NCBI RefSeq assembly: GCF_040807025.1
Contig: NC_090943.1
Span: forward strand, 27,309,213 to 27,373,212
DNA length: 64,000 bases
DNA from: Struthio camelus
Lineage: Eukaryota; Chordata; Aves; Struthioniformes; Struthionidae
Reading direction: 5' to 3'
The position numbers were made by a program, and so were the translations under genes. This document shows positions 1 to 12,100 of the stretch, piece by piece (the stretch's first letter is position 1; every line of letters begins with the position of its first letter). The notes beneath the pieces were generated by a model. The model made no database searches, was not told the DNA's origin, and was given only the letters and a program-made list of their open reading frames with translations.

Positions 1-440
1 CAGCGCCCTGGGCGATGCTTGCCGGCATCACGCGCAGTTGGGGGCCTGCGAGTCGCGCGCCAAGTACCGCGAGGGGCGGAGGCCGCGCGCCGTGAAGGTG
101 AGGCGGCCGCGGGCCCGGCCGTGCGAGCGGGCCGTCCGCGCTCCCCCGGGGCGGCTGCGGCCGCGGCCGCCTCGGAGCGGGCGCTGCGCCGGCGGGTCCG
201 GCCGTGCGGCGCGGCGCGGCGCGGCGGCCGCGGCTGCAGGCGCGGCTGCTGTGGGGGGAGGGCGGGCCTGCGTCCCGTGAGCTCGTCGGCAGGAGCGCCC
301 CGACCTCGCGGGCTGTGCTTGTGTCGCTTCTTGGTGCTTGTCTCCGTTCAGGGCTTTTCTGCGGTTCGTCTCCTCCGCCGTGTTGCTGCGGCGCATCGTG
401 TGCCGGCTCCGGTAGGGTTGAAGGCGGGCGTAGCGTGAGG
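1..440. promoter_or_regulatory. CpG island over RBM48 exon 1
   Basis: The sequence is very GC- and CpG-rich from the left edge through about position 440, then drops abruptly to AT-rich intron sequence. It covers RBM48 exon 1 and the start of intron 1, as expected for a housekeeping CpG-island promoter whose core lies off the left edge. Long open frames on both strands here come from GC bias and are not genes. Confidence 0.8.
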
Positions 441-3400
441 CGCTCCCCTGACAGAAGTCGGCCTGCCTTCTCACCTGTCGGCCGAGAGGAAGCGGCTCTT
501 TCAAAGTCAGCAGGAACTTTGCTGAGCTTTGGAGAACTTTACTTCCAGTTCTTGAGACATACCGTCTACTTTGGCAGTTACCGCATCCTGATGGCCCTCT
601 GCCGTGCTCGTTCAGTGTCCTGCGCTGTGCCTGGAGCGCACAGCTGTGCAGCATGAGTAGCCCCTGCCCTGAAGGGTTTGCAGCCTTAGCGTGTTTCCTT
701 TTTATGCACAAAAGCAGTAGGCACTAGCAGGAACTGGTGGATGTGAGTCCAGTAAATCTAGTAACCTCAAAACTGTACCTTGTAAATTAATTGGTTAGAA
801 ATGCATGTGGCACAAGTAGTCCAGTCTTAGGCAAAACATAAAAATACAAAAATGATTAAGTGGAGTGTAAAGAGACTTCTGCAGCTGAATGCTGCAGTTA
901 TTAGCTAACAGAGTTGGGTACGCAATGTCATTGAACTCAATAGGGCTTAGATGCACAAGGCTGTTCTTGTATTTATGTAGTCACACGCATCTGCTCCTGG
1001 TAAGATTCAGGGAAGGGCACACATTATAGTTGAAATTTCTCATTACACTGGGCTGGAGAAGGCTGCATTTGCTTTTTGCGTGTGTAGTTAACATACTGTG
1101 TGCAGTATAGGTATGTTTTAGGGCTGACTTGGGAAGGAGAACGGCTAGGAATAAGCTGTTGTCAACGAGAACAATTTTTGCACGCTATTTGGAGAGGGTA
1201 CCTTTTTATGACGGTGGTTTGAGAGCTGATTTCCTGACTGGTTCCCTCTGGTCCTGCATTTGCTGGCTTTTGAGAAGGATGTGCATCTCATGCAGTCTAA
1301 ATGTTTTTGAATGAATTCATGTATATTTTTTAAATCTTACAGTAACCAACCTGCTCTACGTAGACTGAGCTGTCAGAGCTTCCCTTGGATTTTTCTTCCT
1401 GTGTTGTTCTGCTACAGTCATTATGCAAAGTAGAAAGGAATTTCTGCTAACCTGCCAGGGAAAACATTGCTGCTCTCAGCATCTGATTTACGTATCTGTC
1501 TCTCAAAAATGTATCTTGTTTGATCACTGCAGCAGAGGCAGCTCTGTACACACATGATGTGCCCAAAGGGATCAAAGTATTTTCTGCCTGCTTTGCCTCT
1601 CTGCCTTGTGATCGGTAAAGATTTTACAGGATTTGTTCTTTATTTTGACAGTGCCTCATACTAATTGGCTACGATTCAGTCTTGCAAGGAAATCTAGGGA
1701 CTTGAAGTACTGCTGTTTGCTGAATAAAACTTATGACCTGGTGGAGAAAGTGCCGACTCTAATTTGCATTCTACTTTTGAGTAACAGGAATGAGTTCAGT
1801 CCCTCTCAGTGATGGAGAAGTCCCAGAAAACTCTGCACTTACCTTTTTGCTAAGGTCCTGGCTTACTGCTACTGCCAAAATCTAAATAGAGCGCAGAGGA
1901 TTTTCAGTGTTCTGAGAGGATTTGAGGAGCAACAGACAACGTACAGGAAATTCCTGGAATTGTTACTTTTGCACTAAAGTAAGAATATAAACACTTTAAA
2001 ATACTGTGTTCTGTTCTTTCAGGTTTACACTATCAACTTGGAATCTCGTTACTTACTAATACAAGGAGTTCCTGCGTTAGGTGTCATGAAGGAATTAGTT
2101 GAACAATTTGCATTATATGGTGCCATTGATGAGTATCATGCTCTAGATGAATATCCAGCAGAGCAGTTTACCGAGGTTTATCTTATAAAATTCCAAAAAC
2201 TGCCATGTGCAAGGTACCGTATAGGGCAGTATCTGCCTTCTTCTTACTCTTTTACACCCTAGTTGTTTGTAATCTGTTAAGATTCCAGACAGTTGAAGTG
2301 CTAGTCTTGGTTTTGCTAATACAGTTTAATTTCCTTCAGGGTGGCCAAGAAAAAAATGGACGAACGAAGTTTCTTTGGTAGCTTGCTGCATGTGTGCTAT
2401 GCTCCAGAATTTGAAACAGTCCAAGAAACGAGGGAGAAGTTGCAGGATAGAAGAAAGTATATAGCAAAAGCAACAAATCAGAGAGGTTTGTAATTAGATT
2501 TCCTATAGATCTAACATATCGTTTCAGTGGTGGGTGGGTTAGAAGTGCCCACAATAAAACAAAATATTTTGTGTTTAACTGTTTTAAAGATTCATTTTAA
2601 ATAAGCTAGCAGCAGAACAGGGACATCTTTCAACATTTAGAGGGCTGTATATTTTTGAAACAATTTTTAGTCTTTGGTTGATACAAAAATAAAAAAAATG
2701 CACAAGTTTTAATACTTCATTGTTTCCTTCCCTTTCCATTTTCTACTCTAAACGTTATCAGAAATTTCCAGCACTGATCAAGAAATTGGAAGTCATCTTT
2801 TCACCCTTGTTCCAGCTTATTCAGGCAGACCAAAAGGGAAAAAGTATTGTAAGGGGACCACACCCAGAGGCTTTTAACAAAACTTCTCTAGGCCATGCGT
2901 TGGCATTGGAGGAATGCTGAAAATGGACTGGGTTTACAGGCAGTGGGGCTGCAACACAGCAGAGTTCTTAGGCAGCACTTAAGCATGGGCGAGCTATGAA
3001 ATACACAAGTTACAGAGCACAGCCTTCTCCTTTCTTGTGCTTTTATACTTTGATATAATTTTTAATTATATGATTGCATTTAAAGGGTGTTAAAATCACA
3101 AATTTTTAACATCACAACATCTGATGCCTGATGTTTCAAAACACGGGCTGTTCTTGGAATCATAACTGGAGGTTAAAATAGTGATTTTTTTTTTAAACAT
3201 TAGAAATATTTTCATCATTCTCAAAACCGCTGAAATACTTCTGCTTAGGCTTTCCTCATAAACAAGCAGAGAGAGTAGGCTGGAAAACTTCAGTTTGAAA
3301 GGTGACACTTAGGAAAGAAGAATCACTGAAAGGTGACTGGGAATTAAATATCACTGGTGCTACTTCTAAAATTGCCTTGTATTAAATTCTTTTTCTTATG

Positions 3401-5111
3401 TGTTAGAACTAATAATGACATAAAAATAGTCAGTCTGCCTTTTCTTGTTTTAAAGATTGCTTTGTCGCAAAGAAAGTAGAGGGGCCTAAGACACCCATCT
3501 CAAAGAACTCGGCATACGACTGTCAGCGGACTACATCAGAATCCTGTGCAGCTGGTAACTGGGATCCATTTCCTTGCTTTCCTAATTCTCACACAGCATT
3601 ACAAAACAGAGGATATCCTTCTGGGATTCATAATCAGAGCCAGTTTATGTTTCTCCAGAATGACAGTAACTGTGCTGAAACTTCTGGGTACTTTGGTCAA
3701 AGCATGTCCTTAACTCAAAATGTACAGCCAGGAGGACATACTCCACCAATTTCTTCAGTACAGCAAAGAGCAGTTCCGACTGATAATGGAATTGACAGGT
3801 TTCTACCTCGTACAACTCATCTACAAGAACGTAAGAGGAGGAGAGAGGAAGGTAACAAATTTGCCCTCATGGGAACATATACAGACAGTACTGAAGTCGT
3901 TATTGGTCCACAGTTACCAGAAGTACCTAAGGTGGATATGGATGATGATTCTCTGAATACTTCAGCTACGTTAATTCGAAATAAACTGAAGCAGGTAAGG
4001 ATTCTGAAGCTTCTTGTATTTTTCACTTTCAAACATATACATCATGTGCTTGTTATCAATAAAAACAAAGACCCTAAAAGAACTTAATTTAACATTTAAT
4101 CCAGTTTATTTGGAACTTAAAGCTAGCGCTTTGACTGCTTAACTCTTTCATCATGCAGAATATTTCAGGCTGTTCTACTCCATACCTCTTACATCACTGC
4201 TGACTTCTGAAAGTATAAATGTTAATGCTTATCGCTTTGAAAATAGCAGATTATGGGCCTAAATGGTCCTTAGTAAACGACCCTTTTTTCACAGGGGTAG
4301 GCACGATAACCTTGCAGGTAGCCTTACTGACTCTAGTGTGGTATTTGTATCTTGTTTTTCTACTTCTTTACAGTCAAAACCAAGTCAGAGTTGAATGTAA
4401 TTTTTCTTGAACATTTGTTTTGACATTAAAAGTAGTACAAAACTACGAATACTATGCTGGAATGACATCTTGGGTATAAAGCCTTTTGTGGAGGACATTA
4501 ATGAATCAGGGTATAAAGCCTTTTGTGGAGGACATTAATGAATCAGTGTGTAGGTCCAACACTGTGATGTAACTTTGTTTTTATATTAAGAGGTTGGAAA
4601 AGAGTTTTCTTGACTAGAGCTAACTAGAGTGATTTGAAAGAAAAAACCTCTGTTCAAATTGACTTACAATACGCTAAACTACTTTGAAACACCTCTGATA
4701 CTGAGAAGGGTGATAAAATGTGTAATAGTCCATCACTGAGTCTCTGAATTCAGTTTGTGGGTAAAAATACAAAATGCTATTGCTAACAGACTTGTATTTT
4801 TCTCAGGGTTTCACCTCCCTTTTTCTTGTGTCTAATGCTGCCCGTGGTGTTTGTTTTTCCCCCCCCTTTCCTACAGGAAATTTCAATGCAAGTGTAACTA
4901 CAATGATAGATCCCTTCCAATACTGAAATTTTGGATAGGTGATCTTACTCTAAAACTAACATAAAGAAGGGATAGTTGCAGTTTACTAAGAGTAGATTTT
5001 TTCCCCCCCCCCTCCCCAATTCAGGTGGCAGATTCTGTTTCAAGGACATCTGTGGAAAAGCCAAAGGCTAGTTCAGCTAAGCCACTTCTAAAGCAGAGAA
5101 GAAGAATATAG
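2..5111 (+). CDS. RBM48: RBM48, RNA-binding motif protein 48 (5' end cut by window)
   Basis: Five coding exons: 2-97 (partial), 2023-2213, 2340-2485, 3456-3994 and 5025-5111 (TAG stop). All introns are GT-AG and the joined exons stay in frame, giving 352 visible residues; the human protein is about 367, so only a handful of N-terminal codons lie off the left edge. Exon 1 encodes AKYREGRRPRAVK. Exons 2-3 encode the RRM fold, from VYTINLESRYLLIQG to LLHVCYAPEFE. Exon 4 carries a poorly conserved Ser/Asn/Gln-rich stretch and then the conserved RTTHLQERKRRRE and VDMDDDSLNTSA blocks. Exon 5 ends in the conserved PLLKQRRRI tail. Established knowledge: RBM48 pairs with ARMC7 and acts in U12-type (minor) spliceosomes in the nucleus. 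The order of conserved blocks makes the assignment essentially certain. In human, PEX1 is the head-to-head neighbour and would lie just outside the window. Confidence 0.97.
98..2022 (+). other. RBM48 intron 1
   Basis: Starts GTGAGG and ends TTTCAG. The first 340 bases are CpG-island sequence; the remainder is ordinary AT-rich intron. I see no repeat, RNA gene or conserved coding block. Confidence 0.85.
2486..3455 (+). other. RBM48 intron 3
   Basis: Phase-1 intron beginning GTTTGT and ending TTAAAG before the exon encoding CFVAKKVEG. It is AT-rich with short homopolymer runs; nothing else was recognised. Confidence 0.85.
4472..4545. repeat. 37-bp perfect tandem duplication in RBM48 intron 4
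   Basis: A 37-base unit starting GGGTATAAAGCCTTTTGTGG and ending AATGAATCA occurs twice head to tail (4472-4508 and 4509-4545) with no mismatch. Identical copies imply a recent duplication, or a locus variable in repeat number. It lies inside RBM48 intron 4 (3995-5024), which otherwise holds only AT-rich sequence and a pyrimidine-rich acceptor tract at about 5001-5021. Confidence 0.95.
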
Positions 5112-5351
5112 ATACTGCTGGCAGCATCTTCCTACCGTCGTCTTTAAAGGATAGCTTAAATATATATGTATTTTTGGAATGTCAAAAATAATGTTTTATA
5201 CTGTATTTCAAAGCAATTCCCTGTTAAAATTGTATATATATTTTTTTCTTGGGATGAACAATTACAGTAATGTTACTTACATAGCTGTAGCAATCTTGTC
5301 CTGTGTGCTTCTCGTGAAAGAACTGTATTTACTTAATGTAAGCAACCTCTA

Positions 5352-5357
5352 TTTATT
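5352..5357 (-). terminator. Candidate poly(A) signal of the calaxin gene
   Basis: Canonical AATAAA on the minus strand, about 120 bases after the calaxin stop codon. With it, the calaxin 3' UTR ends roughly 220 bases from the RBM48 stop codon, so the two transcripts converge tail to tail. Confidence 0.55.
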
Positions 5358-5477
5358 CAGTAGCTTTTACAGTAAAGGAATATTAACATTTAGTAAGTTT
5401 TGAGTTATTCCTACTTTTACTGTGTCATGAAGAGCCACTAAGAAAAAGAACTCTTACAACACTTTCACCAGCTGGAG

Positions 5478-5528
5478 CTACAGTCCAGTAGTTTCCTGGA
5501 AAGTTTTCCGTTCAAATGCCATACTGCC
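5478..5528 (-). CDS. CLXN: Terminal 51-nt coding exon of the calaxin gene
   Basis: This exon is too short to appear as an open frame and was found by looking for the missing C-terminus. It follows a T-rich tract ending AAACAG and encodes [16 protein letters not shown] followed by TAG. It joins in phase 0 to the LPDIK end of the 7204-7308 exon. The S-M-x-F-E spacing matches the C-terminus of known calaxins. A TTTATT at 5352-5357, which is AATAAA on the minus strand, lies 120 bases beyond the stop and is a good poly(A) signal. Confidence 0.82.
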   Translation of the reverse strand, partial: GSMAFERKTFQETTGL

Positions 5529-6148
5529 CTGTTTAAAAACAAAAAAGCAAAACAAAACAGTAACTGGAGGATTTAAGTTAGTCAGAAAAGGGTGCTAAAC
5601 TGAAACTTGCAAGCAGATGAAGTCCTTAAACTTTAGGAGTATCTTTATTCCAACAGTACTAAATTAGTGATGTCACCACTGAGGGATGAGTCCACATTCA
5701 AAGGCATTAGTCTCCTGTAGGAAAACTAGTAAATTATTAAGTTTTTGGACCACCAGTTTATGTATTTGTGTGTGCTTAAACTCAGACGTCAAGAGTGGAA
5801 ACATTCTTGCTGTTCAGTTGTAGACCTGGCTGGGTTTTGTTCATGTAAAGCTCATAACTGAAATCTGTTTAGTACTTTTGGGGCTTAGAAGGACATGTAC
5901 TTAGAGAGGTCTCCTTTAATTATGAAGCTAGAGACCCAGTAAACATGCAACAGTCGTGTAGGGTACAGAATAGAGGACACAATGAGTGGAAGCATGAAAC
6001 AAGCTGAATGGCTGCCATGATTTGCCTGAACTGTGTACCAGCTTTATCGCCAACTTTGACAGAAGGTAAGTCATTTTTCTGTACCTATTAGAGAATGTTA
6101 ATTTTCAAAAAACTTTTAGAAGATTTTCTGATTATTCATTTGGTATTT

Positions 6149-6179
<31 letters not shown>

Positions 6180-9100
6180 TTTAACTTGACATTTCCCAAA
6201 CTGCTCAGTCTTGAGAGCCTGCCAAGAGAAGTCTAACACTTTGGAAACAGCCGCTCTGCAGGAGACCAGAAATGTCTAGAGCCTGCGAGTCAGGGCTCCT
6301 AGACTCTTTCCCCCTGTCCTCCAGCCTGCCAGACAGGGGAGCTGGCAGGAAATGTAGGTTTCTATCAAAGGGAAAACTTACCTTGTTTTCAACAGTCTCT
6401 CAGGACTTTTCTGTTTCTACAAATCATTGCATGTATTTCAAATTTTTTTCATCTCTATTAAGGCACAACTTACGGTATTTAAAACTGAAATGCAGTTCAA
6501 ATAGAGTAATGGTGGCCAGATTTAAGAAAAAGTTACTCTCAGAAAAGAGCAGAAAAACTCTTCATTTTTAACCAATTTGACTTAATACTGAGGAAATGAA
6601 CGTGTCCTAAACTAGCGTCTTTCAAAAAAGGGTTACCTCAGAATCGGACTAGATGTATTGCTAATAAATAAAGCACAGTTGGATGGAATTTACAGATGGC
6701 AAAGTCGCGCTCTGAGGCAGAACAGCGTCAAGGTAATTTTTTCAGAAAGTTACACCAGTGTCTACCTCAAGAGGCTGAAAGTGAGGTGATGGCAGTATTG
6801 CAAGTGACATTGAAGAAAGAAGAATAAAAGTTGCATTTCTGAAGAGCTTTCAGATAAACTCTTCAAGAGAATAGTCTAGCTTTTTTTTTTTATTTTCAGA
6901 GGGTGCTTATTTAGGATCATTCGTTATACTGCTGTCCTAGGACAGCAATAGTCAATAGCAACAAGTACTGCATAACAATGTGTTCTTCTTACATCCTCTG
7001 GTATCAGTTTTTGACTGTTTAAGGAAGCATATGTGCCTGTAAAAGGTAGATATGAATTTGGCATATGCATATCTCAGCTGGAGCAAGTTACCAGTTGAAT
7101 TCAGGAGGCCCCATGTAATGACACCTAATGCCAAGATACATACATCTCTTTAACAGTGACAGAGAAGCTATTTGCATATTCTTTTAAACTCAAAGCTGAT
7201 TACCTTTATGTCTGGCAAACACGGTCCAAAGGCTTCCAGGAGAAGATTTTCATCTCTGACAGCTTTTTCAAAGTCCACAAAAGAAAGCTTGCCATCGTGA
7301 TCATAGTCCTACAAAAGGAGGAGGACGCTTTAGCAAAGGGTGGTTACTTTAGTAGCTTTATTTTTTTAAATAGACATTATTCACATGGATTCTCTTCTTG
7401 GTTTGAATGTACCAAGAATGTATTAATGTACTTTGGCAAACAGTTTCCACTCACAGATCTGCATAATTTGCCTCTGTGTAAGGCATAAAAAGTAGAAGTG
7501 CAACTGTCTCTTATGTCTTTACTAATGGAATTGCAGAGAAGGCAAAACTTGACACTGGGAAGAGGCTGAGCTGAGAATCGCGTAGCCAGATCTCAGGCAC
7601 CATTACACTGAGCTAAAAATGAGGAACTTAAACTTCTACTACTTTTTCTATGTTTGTAGCATATATCCTGTATATTTAAATTATGAGTCTACCTGCACCC
7701 TGTTCACGAGACTGGAGATGGTGGTGTATGCTGATTCCAGCCCCCTTCATTTTTACTGCAGAATCTCAGCAGAATATTCCTCTAGGGGGAAAAAATCCTT
7801 GTGTTTTTAGTATTTCTGCAACTTGAAAACCTCCTGTTTCTATGGATGCAGAGGCTTAAACTATTGACTGAAGTTATAGTGATTGGACTTTTCTAAACCC
7901 TCTAGAATTAAGGCTTTAGGTGAAGCTACATGGGGAGGTTCAGTGTACAAGGCACAGAACCAACTGTAAGTTTTGCAAATCAGGCCATGGAACTATCATA
8001 GCTGGTAAATAACATGCAAGGAGCACACATTCTAATGCCAGAAAACCAGAGGCAAGCTGCTATGTAGGTAGAGAGATTCCTCAACAGGAAAGCCTGCCAC
8101 TGGCTGTTTAACAGAAACTGAGACATGCCTGGGTATGCTCTACCTTATACACTTCTCAGCACAGGGAAGAGCAGCGCACAGGCTTGCCTTGCTCATTGCA
8201 AATACTCACAGTATGAAAATCGTCTCTTTTCATGGAATTAGACATATTTTATCATGGTGAAATTGTACCTACAGCCTATTGCTCAAAACCAACTTTTTTA
8301 TCTTCGTTGAGTGATGGACTCCACGTAGATTCCTTTCTGGATATCTAACTAGTAGTTGTTTAGTTATTTGAGGTGGGCCGTAATAGCCTACTCAGACAAC
8401 TGTCCAGCAGCCAGATCAGGTCTGGACATTCTTTAGTGGTTTCTCAGGCTCCTGTGGAAAAGCTGATATAGGAGTACACGTTTAACTTATTATATGTTCT
8501 TATGTGTATGAGGATTTCATGAGGTCTAGAGGATACAGCTCAGGCTTGAACTCATTTACCAACTGCCCAGAACATGAGAGTGTTCATTCTGGATGCAGTC
8601 TAGGAAAGCTGAGCGTGCAGGCGGCCAAAGATTAGCAAATTGCTGAGTGACAACTTGCTTTCTTTATGAGACAGTGGACTCAGCCCTGTGAAGAACTAAG
8701 GGTAAGAGCTGTGGGTCAGCTGAGGGTGTACAAAAGGGATGATGGGCTCGGGAAATAAGAAAGATGGGGTTAAATAAAAACATCTGGGATTGGAGAGCTG
8801 ATGTGAAGAGAGATTTTTGAGCAGTGTAATAGGAGGGAGGGGGATGTTCCTTAAGTCCATGAAAAAGCTGAAATACAGTTCCTGGCCAATTTGGGTAGAT
8901 TAATCATGAGACAAGTTTTACATGAATAACCCCTGAGGTTGCTATTCTAATAGAATGTATAAACTGCAGAAATGCTTTTCATGATCAACTGATGAAATAC
9001 AAGTTTACTTAATAATAAAGTTACTGGAGAAGCCTAACATCGGAATGAATACAGATTATGCTTTTGAATTGTCTGCTTTCGCTTTGACGGGGCATACGTG

Positions 9101-12100
9101 TGTGTATGCACACACATGCACATCTGTGTGCTACTGTATACATAAAGTTTATAATACATTGACATAATAAACTAGTAGTTTTGTGTTAGGATACCTGACT
9201 CGGACTCTTTAGATGTGGATTACATTTCTGGCTTTCCTTAGAAGACTGGTTTATCTCAAGTACAAAACCAGCTCTGTGCCTCAGAATCCCACTGTAAAAC
9301 AGTAACAGAATTTTTTACCTCAGAGGAATGCTCTAAGGTTCAGTTAGCAGACACCTGAAAGACGCTCAAGTACCACAATGGGAAATTATTTACCATTTTC
9401 TTCAGTGTTATTTCTACCAAGTCCTTAATTCCCTCATCAGGATCTTCTTCTGATGGCTGTTTGAGCAGGCTGTTTTTCAGCATATGAAACATTTCCTCTC
9501 GTGAAATGTATCCATCTCCATTCAGATCATAAACTTCAAAACAGTCTTTTCAAAAGATAACTCAATTAATATTTCTTACAAACTATATCATTCACCATTA
9601 AAGCTATGTGTTAACTAGACAGAAAATATAAGTTCTGCTTTACACCATAGATTTTCAGTCATGTTCACCATATGTAATATTTATATCCAAAATATGTATC
9701 ATATTTCAATACTGGTCAAATAATGGTTGACCAATACTGGTCAACTGACCTACTGGTAGGAAGGTCAATTGCCTACCTAGCCTTCAGAGTTAAAAGCTAT
9801 ATCTGCTCAGATATGTAATCTAATATACAATCTTCACTTTACATAAAACATAATGACTTCCAGATCTTAACTTCTTTAGGAGTAGCTACTTATAATCTAA
9901 GTAAAGGTTCTAGTTTAGAAGCCTGATTTCCCATGGGTGGGATAAACTGTTTATATTGGAAGAGCTCTGAACCTACAAAATGCATCCTAGTTAGTTCAGA
10001 AGCTGGGTTCTGGTAGAAAGGAAGACCCTCTGGTAGAAAGGTAGAGGGAAGAGAAGAACGAGCTGTGCTAGCACACAAAGGACAGCTGAAGTATCCTTTA
10101 ACGCAAAGAGAAAATCTCTGTAAGAGAACAGTTCCAGTATGAGCAGCTTCACAATTTCTCTTCTTTCAATGTGTTTCTTCCTCCCTGGGAGCACAGACTG
10201 GTGACTACAACCACAGTTTTTACATCTATGCTTCCAAGCTGAGGAGCTGCTACAATAAATGCAACTGCTCGGGTGTCCTCTTCCAGTGACTGAACATGGG
10301 TATGGGTCTCTGTTGGCTTGAGGAGATTGTATTACTCATTCAACACCAGCTTTTAAGTTACACCTACTTCTAATTTGTGTGTGAATATGGAAAGATACAT
10401 TTTGTCAAAACTATATACTGTCAAACTAGCTTCAGTTCAAAAGACAGGTTTGCTTTGTCACTGGCAAATTAAGGTGGCAGCTATAATAACAGCAGTTTAT
10501 ACACATCAGTCTCAGAGAAGCCATTTCAGAACTCAGTTCTATGGCACTGAACTACAGAGGAAAACTCCTGAATTACCAAATACTTTACAAGGGAAGAGTA
10601 AATAACAAACTAATGATTAACGTGACGTACAATTCGATGGTCATAGCTTCAACGATTACTACTAAATAGTTGCATGCAGAGAAACCTTACATTTCATTTT
10701 TTCTTCTAATGTCCCCCGAAGAAATATGGATAAGCCTTCCACCCATTCTATCACACTGATGCAGCTGTCGTTGTCTTTATCAAAAGTACGGAATACTGAG
10801 AAGTGTATCAGATAAATTTTTAATTTATATAGCAGAGAAACACAAAGCAGTATTTTCACAAATTGAGCAAAAATAGGAGCACGGTTTTGTTTGAAGATAT
10901 TTCTTTGCTTTCATCACAATATGATTATCCTTCCTGCATCCTTCTAAGCCATAACAATGAAAGGGAGACTACCGCTCGGTCCACTGATCTCCCACTCCAT
11001 AGTCTTGCTGGAATAAGCCATTTTGTTTGACTGGCTGCTTTCCTGACTTATACAACTACAGGAAGCATGCTTTCATACAGGCATAAACCAAATAGCCTAT
11101 GTTAGGACATATTTGCATATAGTAGAGGATTCAAATTACCAGGTTTTGTTTCAGAAAATCTTGGAGAAAGTAATCTTACAAATAGTGCACATTCATTTCA
11201 AATATACCAAGAAAGATAACCTTCTGTCTCGCACATACTAAAGTCTTTTTTCTTCTCCCTTTCCTGTAATAAGAAACGTAACCTTGCAACTTCATTATCA
11301 GTACAGCCTGTAACACAGTAATTCAAATCCAAGATATAATGCAAAAACATCAGTTAACATCAATTACTAATTAACCTCCTAAAATGTTAATTAGGAAGTT
11401 GACTACAGGACCACCTGTACACAGAAAGCTGAAATACTGTGCACATGGGAACTAGAACGTGGAACTGGAAAATAACAGGTTTGCCTTTGCAATCTTAAAT
11501 CAGCCCCCTTTATATGCAAGCATTACAATAATTTTTAAGAATGAGTTCCATGTAACATTTTTTCCAAGGGATACTTGACTTGCTGCATAAAATGGCATTC
11601 TCATTTAAACACATCTCTTGCTAGAGAAAAGAGAGCTGAACCAAGTGGTGGCCCTTCTTGGCACGAGACTGAAGGGGATGGCACACTCACGCCTCCTCCA
11701 TAACCTCTGCTAGATAAGTGCCTTCACCTTAGAGACTGTTTGTGCTACTTCTACAGCACCTGCAAATGTATTTTATGCATCTTTGAAGACAATATACTTT
11801 AAAGCGTTAATGTTGGCTCACTGTTTTCATCTAGCTCTATGGTCTGACCAGTACCTTCAGTGCTAGTCACAGCACCTCTCTTCCAGAAGCTAGTAATACA
11901 GCCCCTTTCTGGGACCTTCAAGTTTGGAACAGAGCTATCGACTGGCAGCAATAACTAGGCCTCCCTGTGGAATCACAGGGGAAAAAAAAAGAGAAGCGAC
12001 ACCATGGTGCCCTCTTCTGTCATGACACTAAGGATGACTGGGATAAAAGAGGACGCAACTTTATCTAGGCATGCTCATCTGCCGGCCTCCAAAAAGCTTC

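Larger units (their letters stand above)
5529..7203 (-). other. Calaxin last intron
   Basis: GTAATC donor (complement at 7198-7203) and a T-rich acceptor next to 5529. It contains a poly-A/(AT)n microsatellite at 6149-6181 and, on the opposite strand, the putative RBM48 poly(A) signals. Nothing else was recognised. Confidence 0.75.

Noticed and set aside
28..711. 227-codon minus-strand frame at the left edge
   Set aside because: It lies antisense to RBM48 exon 1 in a CpG island, and the composition explains its length.
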